From the NCBI GenBank assembly GCA_026125925.1, contig JAHCKF010000195.1, forward strand, positions 1 to 6,775: a stretch of 6,775 bases of DNA, written 5' to 3'. Position numbers and translations under genes: made by a program. Positions 1 through 6,073 of this stretch are shown in pieces (position 1 is the first letter of the stretch; each line of letters opens with the position of its first letter). The notes under the pieces are model-generated. The model was given only the letters and a program-made list of their open reading frames with translations, made no database searches and was not told where the DNA came from. This DNA is from Pseudolabrys sp. (GTDB lineage: Bacteria; Pseudomonadota; Alphaproteobacteria; Rhizobiales; Xanthobacteraceae).

Positions 1-474
1 CAGATAGACCGGCTCGCAATCCGCTGCTGCTGCTGCTGCTGCGTAGGCGGCATAAAACGGATTCGGAATCAAAATCGCCGGCGCGCCAACACGGTTGCCG
101 ACGTAGCGTTTCGCGGCGATGGCGCCGAGGAACAGGCCTTCGCGCGTGCCGCTGAGCACCAGCACTTCGCTTTCCGGATCGACCGGCTTGGCCAGTTTGT
201 AGCGGCGGCCGAGCCACTGCGCGACAGCTTGGCGGAACGGGTCGGTGCCCTTGTTGGCCGGATACTTGCCGAATTCGGCGATGTGCTGTGCCAGCACCGG
301 GCCGACGAAATCCGGGATCGCATGCTGCGGCTCGCCGACCGAGAGGTTGATGACCGGCTTGCCCGGGGCGATGCCGGCGATGAGATCGGTCAGCCGCACG
401 AAGGGCGAGCGGCTGTTCTCGGCGGCCGCGGCGGCGGAGGTGGGGTTTTCGCGGTGAGCCAACGTCATCGACAT
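1..474 (-). CDS. PLP-dependent aminotransferase class I/II, N-terminal part (DapC-like), cut by the window edge
   Basis: 158 codons run from an ATG at 474 to the left edge without a stop, so only the N-terminal third or so of a roughly 400-residue enzyme is present. The family transfers amino groups using pyridoxal phosphate in the cytoplasm. Visible family marks are the N-terminal substrate-clamp segment INLSVGEPQH (about residues 43-52), KYPANKGTDPFRQAVAQWL (about 72-90, the usual Y-x-x-x-G-x-x-x-L/F-R region), LVLSGTREGLF (about 110-120, start of the PLP-phosphate site) and IPNPFYAAY (about 137-145). The catalytic lysine lies outside the window. The S-V-G-E-P-Q-H and NPFY pattern recalls proteobacterial succinyldiaminopimelate aminotransferases (lysine and peptidoglycan precursor synthesis), but substrate cannot be fixed from this part. 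No clear Shine-Dalgarno precedes the ATG at 474 or the alternative ATG at 468. A seven-alanine run lies at the window edge. Confidence 0.88.
   Translation of the reverse strand, partial: MSMTLAHRENPTSAAAAAENSRSPFVRLTDLIAGIAPGKPVINLSVGEPQHAIPDFVGPVLAQHIAEFGKYPANKGTDPFRQAVAQWLGRRYKLAKPVDPESEVLVLSGTREGLFLGAIAAKRYVGNRVGAPAILIPNPFYAAYAAAAAAADCEPVYL
23..42. repeat. GCT trinucleotide microsatellite inside the aminotransferase gene
   Basis: Six perfect GCT units plus a trailing GC on the plus strand read as consecutive GCA codons on the coding strand. With the neighbouring GCG codon they encode a run of seven alanines just after the NPFYAAY motif. Uniform GCA use stands out because alanine codons elsewhere in this gene are mostly GCC or GCG. 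Slippage would add or remove whole alanines and keep the reading frame. Confidence 0.85.
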
Positions 475-593
475 AATAAACACATTGCCGGGGAGGGTTT
501 ATGGCGCGATCACACCAATTACCGGCTTCCGGCAGTCGGGATCGCGCAGGAGCACCCCGCGGCCAAGGGTGAAGCACAATAGGAGGGCCGAGG

Positions 594-612
594 TTAAGAC
601 CCGATTAACCAT
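594..612 (+). promoter_or_regulatory. Candidate CtrA-binding box
   Basis: The plus strand reads TTAA, seven bases (598-604), then TTAACCAT. This matches both the full CtrA consensus TTAA-N7-TTAAC and the TTAACCAT half-site known from alphaproteobacteria. The core is also symmetric, GGTTAA-N7-TTAACC (592-610). It lies about 120 bases upstream of the aminotransferase ATG. A -10-like TATTGT sits on the minus strand about 10 bases beyond it (near 577-582), but no good -35 is seen, which is usual for CtrA-activated promoters. Another dyad-binding regulator is possible. The site call rests on motif match alone. Confidence 0.5.
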
Positions 613-636
613 CGGGGGTTTTCGAGGCCCTTCACC

Positions 637-660
637 GCCGCCGCAGGCGGGCGCGGCGGC
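637..660. other. GC-rich hairpin, 8-base perfect stem
   Basis: GCCGCCGC (637-644) pairs perfectly with GCGGCGGC (653-660) around an 8-base loop. It lies about 80-105 bases downstream of the methyltransferase stop on the minus strand. No T-run follows, so it is not a standard intrinsic terminator. It could be a 3' stabilising structure or chance in GC-rich low-complexity DNA. Confidence 0.45.
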
Positions 661-702
661 TGGCCCAAGCCGTTGTAGAGACGAGGGTTTTGTAGCCATG
701 CG

Positions 703-718
703 GGCCGGCTTGCCGGCC
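703..718. terminator. Possible hairpin terminator after the methyltransferase (no U-tract)
   Basis: GGCCGGC (703-709) and GCCGGCC (712-718) form a near-perfect palindrome 24 bases beyond the methyltransferase stop in the direction of transcription. The position suits transcript ending or 3'-end protection. The downstream sequence on the minus strand lacks a T-run, so intrinsic termination is doubtful. A second hairpin at 637-660 follows. Confidence 0.3.
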
Positions 719-741
719 GCGTTCGCGCAGCGCGCGAGCTC

Positions 742-1593
742 TCAGCGCTTCCAGCCGACGCCAACGATGATCTGTGCGGGGAAAGAGCCCCTGTTGCCGG
801 CGACATATTTCTGCATCGACGCCAGCGCCGCGGCTTCCGCTTCGGCGCGCCGCGCTTCAGGCACTTTGTCCAGTGCTCGTCGGATGCCGGCGCCGCCGGC
901 CTTCTGCGCCGTCCAGTACTGGTTGAAATCGATGACGACGATGGTCGTATTATGAATATGGACTGCGACGTCGCTGAAACCCGCCGCTTTCATCGCGGCT
1001 TCGAGCGAGCCGGGCTCGGAGAACGCGAACGGCCCGCGCTCGGTGATCGGGGACGGGTCGTCGTGGTACCGGGTCAGCGCGGCGATCGGCCCGCCGAAAT
1101 ACGGATTGCTCTGCGCCGCGCCGTGCATCGCCGCGACCAGCCGTCCGCCGGGGCGCAGGACGCGGAGCGTCTCTTTCAGGGCGAGCCGCGCATTCGTGAA
1201 GTGCGGATAGGCGTAGCGCGAGATGGCGGCATCGAAGCTGTCGTCCGGAAAGCCGAGCTGTTCGGCTTCCATCTCCGTGAATTCGGCGTTGCGCACACCG
1301 AGCTCGGCGGCGCGCTTCCGCGCCGCGACGATCATCGAGGGCGCGAAATCGATGCCGACAACCTTGCCGTTCGGCGAGACGAGAGGAGCGGCTTCGAGCG
1401 CCGGGCTGCCGGGACCGGTTCCCACATCGAGAACCGTTTCGCCGTCGCGCAATTTGGCGATCGCGAGCACCTGCGCGGCGGCCTGCGCCGAGAGATCGGC
1501 GAGTGCGCCGGTGGCGAGCTTGTCATAGCGCTTGCCGGCCTCGTCCCACTCCTGCCGCCGTTTGCGGCGATAGTCCTCGTCCGACATTTCCAC
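742..1593 (-). CDS. Class I SAM-dependent methyltransferase (UbiE/Methyltransf_11 type), substrate unknown
   Basis: 283 residues from a GTG at 1593; an ATG two codons on (1587) is an equally possible start. The Rossmann-like SAM fold is clear: motif I VLDVGTGPGSPALE (54-67) for the SAM glycine loop, VVGIDFAP (78-85) whose aspartate should bind the ribose hydroxyls, MEAEQLGFPDDSFDAAISR (108-126) covering motifs II-III, and LRVLRPGGRL (143-152), the typical post-motif. The rest (about 165-283) is a variable substrate-cap region ending in a beta-rich tail (AQIIVGVGW). The charged N-terminus (EDYRRKRRQEWDEAGKRYD) resembles ubiquinone/menaquinone methyltransferase-like proteins, but nothing identifies the acceptor. 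It starts 36 bases after the binding-protein stop, so the two may share a transcript. No strong ribosome-binding site is visible: GGTGAAGGG lies rather far upstream. Likely cytosolic, with no signal peptide. Confidence 0.9.
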   Translation of the reverse strand: MEMSDEDYRRKRRQEWDEAGKRYDKLATGALADLSAQAAAQVLAIAKLRDGETVLDVGTGPGSPALEAAPLVSPNGKVVGIDFAPSMIVAARKRAAELGVRNAEFTEMEAEQLGFPDDSFDAAISRYAYPHFTNARLALKETLRVLRPGGRLVAAMHGAAQSNPYFGGPIAALTRYHDDPSPITERGPFAFSEPGSLEAAMKAAGFSDVAVHIHNTTIVVIDFNQYWTAQKAGGAGIRRALDKVPEARRAEAEAAALASMQKYVAGNRGSFPAQIIVGVGWKR

Positions 1594-1629
1594 GTGACGT
1601 ACTCGCGCCCTTCACCGCATCGATCCAGG

Positions 1630-2592
1630 TCAGAACCTGATATTGGCGCCCTTGATGATGGGCTCCCACTTGGCGGCTTCGGCGGCGATGTACTTCTTCG
1701 CCTCGGCCGGCGTGCTCTGACTGGGCTGAATGCCGGCCCCGCCCAGGATCTTGATCGCGGTTTCGGTCTTCAAATAGTCGTTGGCCGCCTTGTTGAGCCG
1801 GGTCACGATCTCGGCCGGCGTGCCGCGCGGCGCCAGCATCGCATAGAACACGCTCGCTTCCAGCGACGGGAAGCCGGCTTCCGCCATCGTCGGGACGTCG
1901 GGCAGTCCTTCAAACCGTTGCCGCGCGCCAAGCGCCAGCCCTCTCAGCTTTCCCTCTTTCACCTGTGCGACGTAAGGCGCGATTGAATCCATCGCGAGGT
2001 CGATCTGGCCGCCAACGAGGTCGACGACGATCGCGCCGGAGCCCTTGTACTGAATGGTGCCGAATTTCAGGCCTTGCCGCGACTTGATGAGTTCGCCGGT
2101 GATGTGTCCAAGGGAACCGTTGCCGGGGAAGCCGACGTTCAGCTTGTCCGGATTGGCCTTGGCGTAGTCGACCATCTCTTTCAACGTCTTGAACGGCGCG
2201 TTCGGGCGCGTCGTGATGATGATCGGCGCCGTTCCGATGACAGCAACGGCTTCGAAATCCTTGTCGGGGTCGAAAGCCATGTCCTTGTACATGAACTTGT
2301 TGTTGGCGGCCGGCCCGGTGGTCGCCATCAGAAGCGTGTAGCCGTCCGGCTGCGCCTGGGCGACGGATGTCGCACCAATATTGCCGCCGGCGCCGGGGCG
2401 ATTGACGATGACGAATGGCTGACCGAGTTCTGTGTGAAGATGTTGCGCCATCGCTCGGGTGAAGATGTCGACCGACGATCCGACGCCGAACGGCACGACG
2501 ATCGTTACGTTGCGAGTCGGATAAGCCTGCTGTGCATCGGCTGCGCCACCGAGCGTCAGGCACGCCACGATGGTTGCAATGAACGATCGCAT
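1630..2592 (-). CDS. Bug/TctC-family tripartite tricarboxylate transporter substrate-binding protein (orphan)
   Basis: 320 residues from the ATG at 2592. The in-frame GTG at 2658 would add 22 residues, but they lack signal-peptide character and overlap the best promoter. The ATG at 2592 is preceded by GGGGTGG, four bases away, and opens a Sec signal peptide (MRSFIATIVACLTLGGAADAQQ, cut expected after ADA, about residue 20). The mature protein follows the Bug pattern: YPTRNVTIVVPFGVGSSVDIFTR, VNRPGAGGNIGATSVAQAQPDGYTLL (ligand-loop and P-G-A-G-G region), FPGNGSLGHITGEL, QYKGSGAIVVDLVGGQID, and GLPDVPTMAEAGFP near the end. Such periplasmic proteins bind carboxylates or related small organic solutes for TctAB permeases. 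No tctA or tctB is present here, so it is an orphan, as is common in bacteria with many bug genes. The first ligand loop reads FGVGSSVD rather than the common FPPGGSTD. Ligand unknown. Confidence 0.93.
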   Translation of the reverse strand: MRSFIATIVACLTLGGAADAQQAYPTRNVTIVVPFGVGSSVDIFTRAMAQHLHTELGQPFVIVNRPGAGGNIGATSVAQAQPDGYTLLMATTGPAANNKFMYKDMAFDPDKDFEAVAVIGTAPIIITTRPNAPFKTLKEMVDYAKANPDKLNVGFPGNGSLGHITGELIKSRQGLKFGTIQYKGSGAIVVDLVGGQIDLAMDSIAPYVAQVKEGKLRGLALGARQRFEGLPDVPTMAEAGFPSLEASVFYAMLAPRGTPAEIVTRLNKAANDYLKTETAIKILGGAGIQPSQSTPAEAKKYIAAEAAKWEPIIKGANIRF

Positions 2593-2629
2593 GTTTCCAC
2601 CCCTGTCTTTATTCGAAATTCTTGATTTC

Positions 2630-2659
2630 ATATCGAGGCTCTTTTCGCGCGGAGTCAAG
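2630..2659 (-). promoter_or_regulatory. Candidate housekeeping promoter of the binding-protein gene
   Basis: On the minus strand CTTGAC (2659-2654) is followed after 18 bases by CGATAT (2635-2630). This is close to the alphaproteobacterial consensus CTTGAC-N17-CTATAT: perfect -35, five of six at -10, one base of extra spacing. It would give a leader of about 30 bases before the ATG at 2592, with the GGGGTGG ribosome-binding site inside it. A GANTC site (GACTC, 2652-2656), the target of the CcrM methylase, overlaps the -35. Confidence 0.6.
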
Positions 2660-2714
2660 CGAGCGACGTTGTTATCGATCGGAATCGCCGTGTCGTTCCG
2701 CCCGTGTGAACCAT

Positions 2715-2751
2715 GAACGCGATCATCGTCGCCGGCCGTGAGATCGCGTTC
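2715..2751. repeat. Perfect 10-base inverted repeat, 17-base spacer
   Basis: GAACGCGATC (2715-2724) and GATCGCGTTC (2742-2751) are exact reverse complements separated by 17 bases that contain GCCGGC. The centre lies about 75 bases upstream of the -35 of the candidate promoter and about 110 bases past the ABC transporter stop. It could be an operator dyad for an upstream-bound regulator or a transcript hairpin. No T-run follows. Confidence 0.6.
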
Positions 2752-2786
2752 GCTAGGGCGGAATTGTCGGGCTTGTTGCGCAGTTT

Positions 2787-2802
2787 AAAAACGTCGGTGA
2801 CG
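2787..2802 (-). terminator. Weak intrinsic-terminator candidate after the ABC transporter
   Basis: In minus-strand transcripts CGTC-ACC-GACG is followed at once by TTTTT (2791-2787). A GC-rich partial palindrome (2802-2813) lies just before it. The stem is only four bases, so efficiency would be low, but it is the only hairpin with a T-run found in either intergenic region and lies 44 bases past the stop. Confidence 0.25.
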
Positions 2803-2845
2803 GCCCAGGGGCCCGGCAGCGATCTTGCGATCCCGCCGCCTCATC

Positions 2846-4705
2846 TCAGCCGGCGCGCCGTCGCCACCAGCCGGAACGGACCGGCAGCCAGGACTTCAGG
2901 TCGATATCGCGAACAAGGCGGGAGCCGCCGGCGCGCCATTCCATGACCAGTTCGCGATCGTGAAACGCTTCCAGCTCCGGTCTGTGGCCGACACTGATCA
3001 ACGTCGTTTTCGGCAAGCGTTCCGCCACCAGTCTCATCATCTGCTCTTGGCTGGTGCGATCGAGCGCCGAGGTGGCTTCGTCGAGAATGGCAATCGACGG
3101 GCTATGGATCAGCAGCCGGGCGAACGAAAGCCGCTGCTTCTCCCCGCCCGAGAGGGCGTGATCCCAGGCAACACCTTCTTCGTCGAGGCGCTCGATGAGA
3201 TAGCCGAGCCCCACCGCCTCCAGTGCCTCCTTGATGTGCCCGACCTCGACCTGCTCTGCCGGCGTCGGGTAGGTCGCCGCGCGCCGTAGCGCGCCGACGG
3301 GAATGTAAGGTTTCTGCGGCAGCAGAAAGAGTTTCGAGCCAGGCCCGAACAGGATCTCGCCTTCGCCCCACGGCCACAGTCCGGCAATGGCGCGCACCAG
3401 GGTGCTCTTGCCGGTGCCGGATTCGCCGACGACGAGAATCTTCTCACCGGGCGCGATGCTTACTTCGGTGCCATCGACCACTGACGTGCCGTCGTCGAGC
3501 GTCACCGAAACATTGCGCAGCCGCAGCGCCGCTTCCTCGGTGACGCCGCGGCTGATGTGGCCGCTGCCGGTCTTTTCGGCGGCCGCCAGAGCATCGAGCG
3601 ACACCAGCAGAGAGGCGATGCGATGCGCCGATGCGGTCCAGTCGGCAAAGCGCGGATAGTTATCGACAATCCAGCCGAAGGCGCCCTGAACGATGACGAA
3701 GGCTGACGTCGCCTGCATCACCGCGCCGAGGGTCATCGACCCATCGAGATACTTCGGCGCAGCCAGCAACACCGGTACGGCCCAGACGACCAGCGAACTG
3801 GTGTGCGACACCACCGTCGTGCGCATGTGCTGAAAGCACAGGTCGCGCCAGCGGCCGAGCACACTGGCGAACGACCTTTCCAGTCCGGCGCGTTCTTCGC
3901 TCTCGCCGCCGAGCAGTGCGATGCTTTCGCCGTTCTCGCGCACGCGCTGCAGCACGAAGCGATACTCGGCCTCGGTCTGGTTCTTCTGCTCGGACACGAC
4001 GATGAAACGCCGGCCGATGAACAGCATGGAGACGCTTCCGATCAGCGCATAGCCGACGGCGCCGAGCACCAGGAAGCCGGGAATGGTGACGGTCATGCCG
4101 GCAACCGGAAACGACAGCGAGCCGCCGATCGTCCACAGCACGACAATGAAGGCAGATGCTGACAGCACCGCCGTCAGCAGGCCGACGGCGAAATCGACCG
4201 GGGCGTCGGTGGCGACACGAAGATCCTCCGAAATCCGATACTCCGGGTTCTGATGATCGCCGCGCACCAGATTGAGCTGGTAATAGCGATCATGAGCGAG
4301 CCATTGATCGAGGACATGCCCGTTCATCCACGCGCGCCACAGGCGCTGGATGGTCATGCGGAAATAGACGCTGGCGACGCCCATGGCGACGCTGCTGGCG
4401 GCCAAGGGCACGAAGATCAGTCCCTGCCGGAGCAGTTCGGCGGCGTTGCGCTGTTCGAGGGCGTCGAAGAACCACTTGTTCCAGCGATTGAGCACCAGGC
4501 CGACGGCCAGCGTGCCGGCGACGAGAAAAATCAAGCCGATGGTCAGCGCCCACGCACGGCGCGAGTCGCGGCCCCAATAGCCGCGGGCGCTGGCCCAGAA
4601 GCGCGCGACCAGCCGAAACTTTGCATTGTTGTTGTGCGGTGCGCCGTGCGCGGTATTTGGCGCGTCCCTGGCCTCCGGCGTCCCTGCGTGCGCGTTGGCC
4701 GGCAT
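2846..4705 (-). CDS. SbmA/BacA-like ABC transporter with fused permease and ATPase (BclA/YddA/ABCD type)
   Basis: 619 residues; an inner-membrane half-transporter expected to work as a homodimer. After a hydrophilic 48-residue N-terminus come about six membrane segments (about 51-72, 94-115, 172-195, 205-231, 300-316, 325-347). The ABC_membrane_2 hallmark NPEYRISEDLRVATD (153-167) and NRWNKWFFDALEQRN (73-87) place it with SbmA/BacA and peroxisomal-type transporters. The ATPase is complete: Walker A GESGTGKST (427-435), Q-loop Q464, signature LSGGEKQR (518-525), Walker B IAILDE (538-543) and H-loop GHRPE (573-577, H574). Characterised relatives include Bradyrhizobium BclA (import of antimicrobial NCR peptides) and Mycobacterium tuberculosis Rv1819c (cobalamin and other hydrophilic solutes). 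The substrate here is unknown. It starts 6 bases after the GH1 stop with no strong ribosome-binding site, suggesting translational coupling to the glycosidase genes. Confidence 0.93.
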   Translation of the reverse strand: MPANAHAGTPEARDAPNTAHGAPHNNNAKFRLVARFWASARGYWGRDSRRAWALTIGLIFLVAGTLAVGLVLNRWNKWFFDALEQRNAAELLRQGLIFVPLAASSVAMGVASVYFRMTIQRLWRAWMNGHVLDQWLAHDRYYQLNLVRGDHQNPEYRISEDLRVATDAPVDFAVGLLTAVLSASAFIVVLWTIGGSLSFPVAGMTVTIPGFLVLGAVGYALIGSVSMLFIGRRFIVVSEQKNQTEAEYRFVLQRVRENGESIALLGGESEERAGLERSFASVLGRWRDLCFQHMRTTVVSHTSSLVVWAVPVLLAAPKYLDGSMTLGAVMQATSAFVIVQGAFGWIVDNYPRFADWTASAHRIASLLVSLDALAAAEKTGSGHISRGVTEEAALRLRNVSVTLDDGTSVVDGTEVSIAPGEKILVVGESGTGKSTLVRAIAGLWPWGEGEILFGPGSKLFLLPQKPYIPVGALRRAATYPTPAEQVEVGHIKEALEAVGLGYLIERLDEEGVAWDHALSGGEKQRLSFARLLIHSPSIAILDEATSALDRTSQEQMMRLVAERLPKTTLISVGHRPELEAFHDRELVMEWRAGGSRLVRDIDLKSWLPVRSGWWRRRAG

Positions 4706-4711
4706 GGCTGT

Positions 4712-6061
4712 TCAGCCTACCGTCTCGGCGCCGTGTCCGGCCGCTTGCTTGTGGCGCCGGGCGCGAATGAACTCGGCATACCACGCCGCTGATGCCTTCG
4801 GCCGCCGTTGCAAGGTGGCGTAATCGACGTGAACGAGGCCGAAGCGTTCCTTGAAGCCGCTATTCCATTCGAAATTGTCCATGAGCGACCAGACGAAATA
4901 GCCGCGCACATCGGCGCCGGCCGCGATCGCGTCATCCATCGCGCCGATATAGGCCCGAAGGTAATCGATGCGATCCTGATCCAGCACCTCGCCATTGTCG
5001 CCAACGTGGTCGATGGTCGCCGTGCCGTTTTCCATCACGTAGATCGGCAGCGAGTAAGTCCGATCCAGCAACATCAAAGTCTCGCGGAGACCGTCGGGTT
5101 CGATCGGCCAGTCCATGCTGGTACGCGGAATATGCGCGGGGATCGGGCCGAAGCCGCTCTTGAGCATATCCGTGCTCTCCTTGATGTAGAGCGGACCGTA
5201 GTGGTTGAGCCCGAACCAGTCGGTCGGTCGGCAAATCTCGGTGAGATCGCCGGGCTTGATCAGTGGCGCGATCAACTCGCCGAGTTGCGGCGGATAGGTG
5301 CCGAGCATCTGCGGCTGTGGAAAGGCGCCATTCCAGTACTCGTCGAATCGTTCGGTGGCGATCCGGTCGGCGGCGCTGTCGCTCACCGGGCGGCAAGGCT
5401 GCACGTTGTGGATCGAGCCGATCGAGGCGCGGTCGACCGTGGAGCGGATGGCGTCGACCGCGCGGCCATGGGCCCGGTTGACGTTGTGAATGACCTTCAG
5501 CAGGTCGTCATGACTCACTTTTCCGGGCGCGTGCGAACCGTAGGCATAACCGAGCAACGAGAACACGGCCGGTTCGTTGAAGGTGGCAATGCGCTTGATG
5601 CGATCGCCGTAGCGGCGGCCGACCAGCGCCGCGAATTCGCCGAACCACGTGGCGCTGTCGCGCGAGGTCCAGCCGCCGAGGTCCTCGAGCGCTTGCGGCA
5701 GGTCCCAGTGATAGAGGCAAAGCCAAGGTTCGATATTTGCAGCGAGAAGTTTGTCGAGCAGCCGGTCGTAGAAGGCGAGGCCGGCTTCGTTGACGCGGCC
5801 GCGTCCTTCCGGAAGCACGCGCGGCCATGAAATCGAAAACCGGTAGGCATCGACACCCAGGCGCTGCATCAGCGCGACATCCTCGGCGTAGCGATGATAA
5901 TGGTCGCAGGCGACGTCGGCGGTGTCGTTATTCGCAATCTTGCCTTGCTGGGCGAACGTGTCCCAGATGCCCGGGCCGCGGCCGTCTTCCTTGGCGGCGC
6001 CCTCGATCTGATAATTCGAAGTCGAGACGCCCCAGATGAAATCTTCTTTGGCCTTGCTCAT
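4712..6061 (-). CDS. Glycoside hydrolase family 1 beta-glucosidase
   Basis: 449 residues, full family length. It should cleave beta-linked terminal glucose (or related sugars) by the retaining double-displacement mechanism. The N-terminal GH1 signature FIWGVSTSNYQIEGA (8-22) includes sugar-binding Q18; YHWDLPQ (117-123) gives H118 and W119; the acid/base is E163 in TFNEP (160-164); the nucleophile is E344 in YVMENG (341-346); N286 and Y288 follow in GLNHYGP; W391 and E398-W399 lie in VWSLMDNFEW. The E-W pair fits unphosphorylated glucosides rather than 6-phosphoglucosides. There is no signal peptide, so it is cytoplasmic and its substrate must be imported or made inside. The nucleophile motif reads VMENGT, where I/VTENGA is usual, without loss of catalytic residues. 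The start at 6061 lies 12 bases after the GH4 stop with no clear ribosome-binding site, which fits coupled translation. A short polar tail (about 434-449) follows the barrel. Confidence 0.96.
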   Translation of the reverse strand: MSKAKEDFIWGVSTSNYQIEGAAKEDGRGPGIWDTFAQQGKIANNDTADVACDHYHRYAEDVALMQRLGVDAYRFSISWPRVLPEGRGRVNEAGLAFYDRLLDKLLAANIEPWLCLYHWDLPQALEDLGGWTSRDSATWFGEFAALVGRRYGDRIKRIATFNEPAVFSLLGYAYGSHAPGKVSHDDLLKVIHNVNRAHGRAVDAIRSTVDRASIGSIHNVQPCRPVSDSAADRIATERFDEYWNGAFPQPQMLGTYPPQLGELIAPLIKPGDLTEICRPTDWFGLNHYGPLYIKESTDMLKSGFGPIPAHIPRTSMDWPIEPDGLRETLMLLDRTYSLPIYVMENGTATIDHVGDNGEVLDQDRIDYLRAYIGAMDDAIAAGADVRGYFVWSLMDNFEWNSGFKERFGLVHVDYATLQRRPKASAAWYAEFIRARRHKQAAGHGAETVG

Positions 6062-6073
6062 GTCGGGACCCGG

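Larger units (their letters stand above)
475..741. other. Intergenic region between methyltransferase and aminotransferase
   Basis: This 267-base stretch separates the methyltransferase stop from the aminotransferase start. It holds a CtrA-like box (594-612) and two GC-rich hairpins (637-660, 703-718). No convincing sigma-70 pair, tRNA or small ORF with a ribosome-binding site was seen. Plus-strand ORFs crossing it have no recognisable protein motif. The control signals for the aminotransferase should lie in its left half. Confidence 0.6.
2593..2845. other. Intergenic region between ABC transporter and binding protein
   Basis: The 253 bases hold, in transcription order, a weak terminator-like hairpin (2787-2802), a perfect 10-base inverted repeat (2715-2751), and a candidate promoter (2630-2659). 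The layout suggests that the glycosidase/transporter transcript ends here and a new unit begins. No gene is supported: a small plus-strand ORF from 2713 mostly overlaps the transporter 3' end and shows no motif. Confidence 0.55.

Noticed and set aside
579..584. AGGAGG, a perfect Shine-Dalgarno-like hexamer on the plus strand at about 581-586
   Set aside because: No start codon follows at proper spacing, so it does not support a gene.
485..955. Plus-strand ORF (156 codons) across the left intergenic region
   Set aside because: Its right half is antisense to the methyltransferase; the intergenic half shows no motif or ribosome-binding site.
952..1986. Long plus-strand ORF (344 codons) opposite the methyltransferase and binding-protein genes
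   Set aside because: Arg/Gly/Ala-rich translation without domain motifs, spanning two genes with clear family motifs on the other strand. High-GC codon bias produces such antisense frames.
2819..2834. Direct repeat GCGATC-TT-GCGATC just past the transporter stop
   Set aside because: Short and of a common composition in this window; no symmetry or context to suggest a site.
2713..2946. Small plus-strand ORF (77 codons) beginning in the intergenic region
   Set aside because: Most of it overlaps the transporter 3' end antisense, no ribosome-binding site, start falls within the inverted repeat region.
5219..5231. Tandem GTCG/CGGT units inside GH1
   Set aside because: Only about three units, fully explained by coding for the conserved R-P-T-D-W stretch.
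4808..5830. Long plus-strand ORF (340 codons) opposite the GH1 gene
   Set aside because: Entirely inside the well-supported GH1 frame, low-complexity composition, no recognisable motif: antisense shadow.
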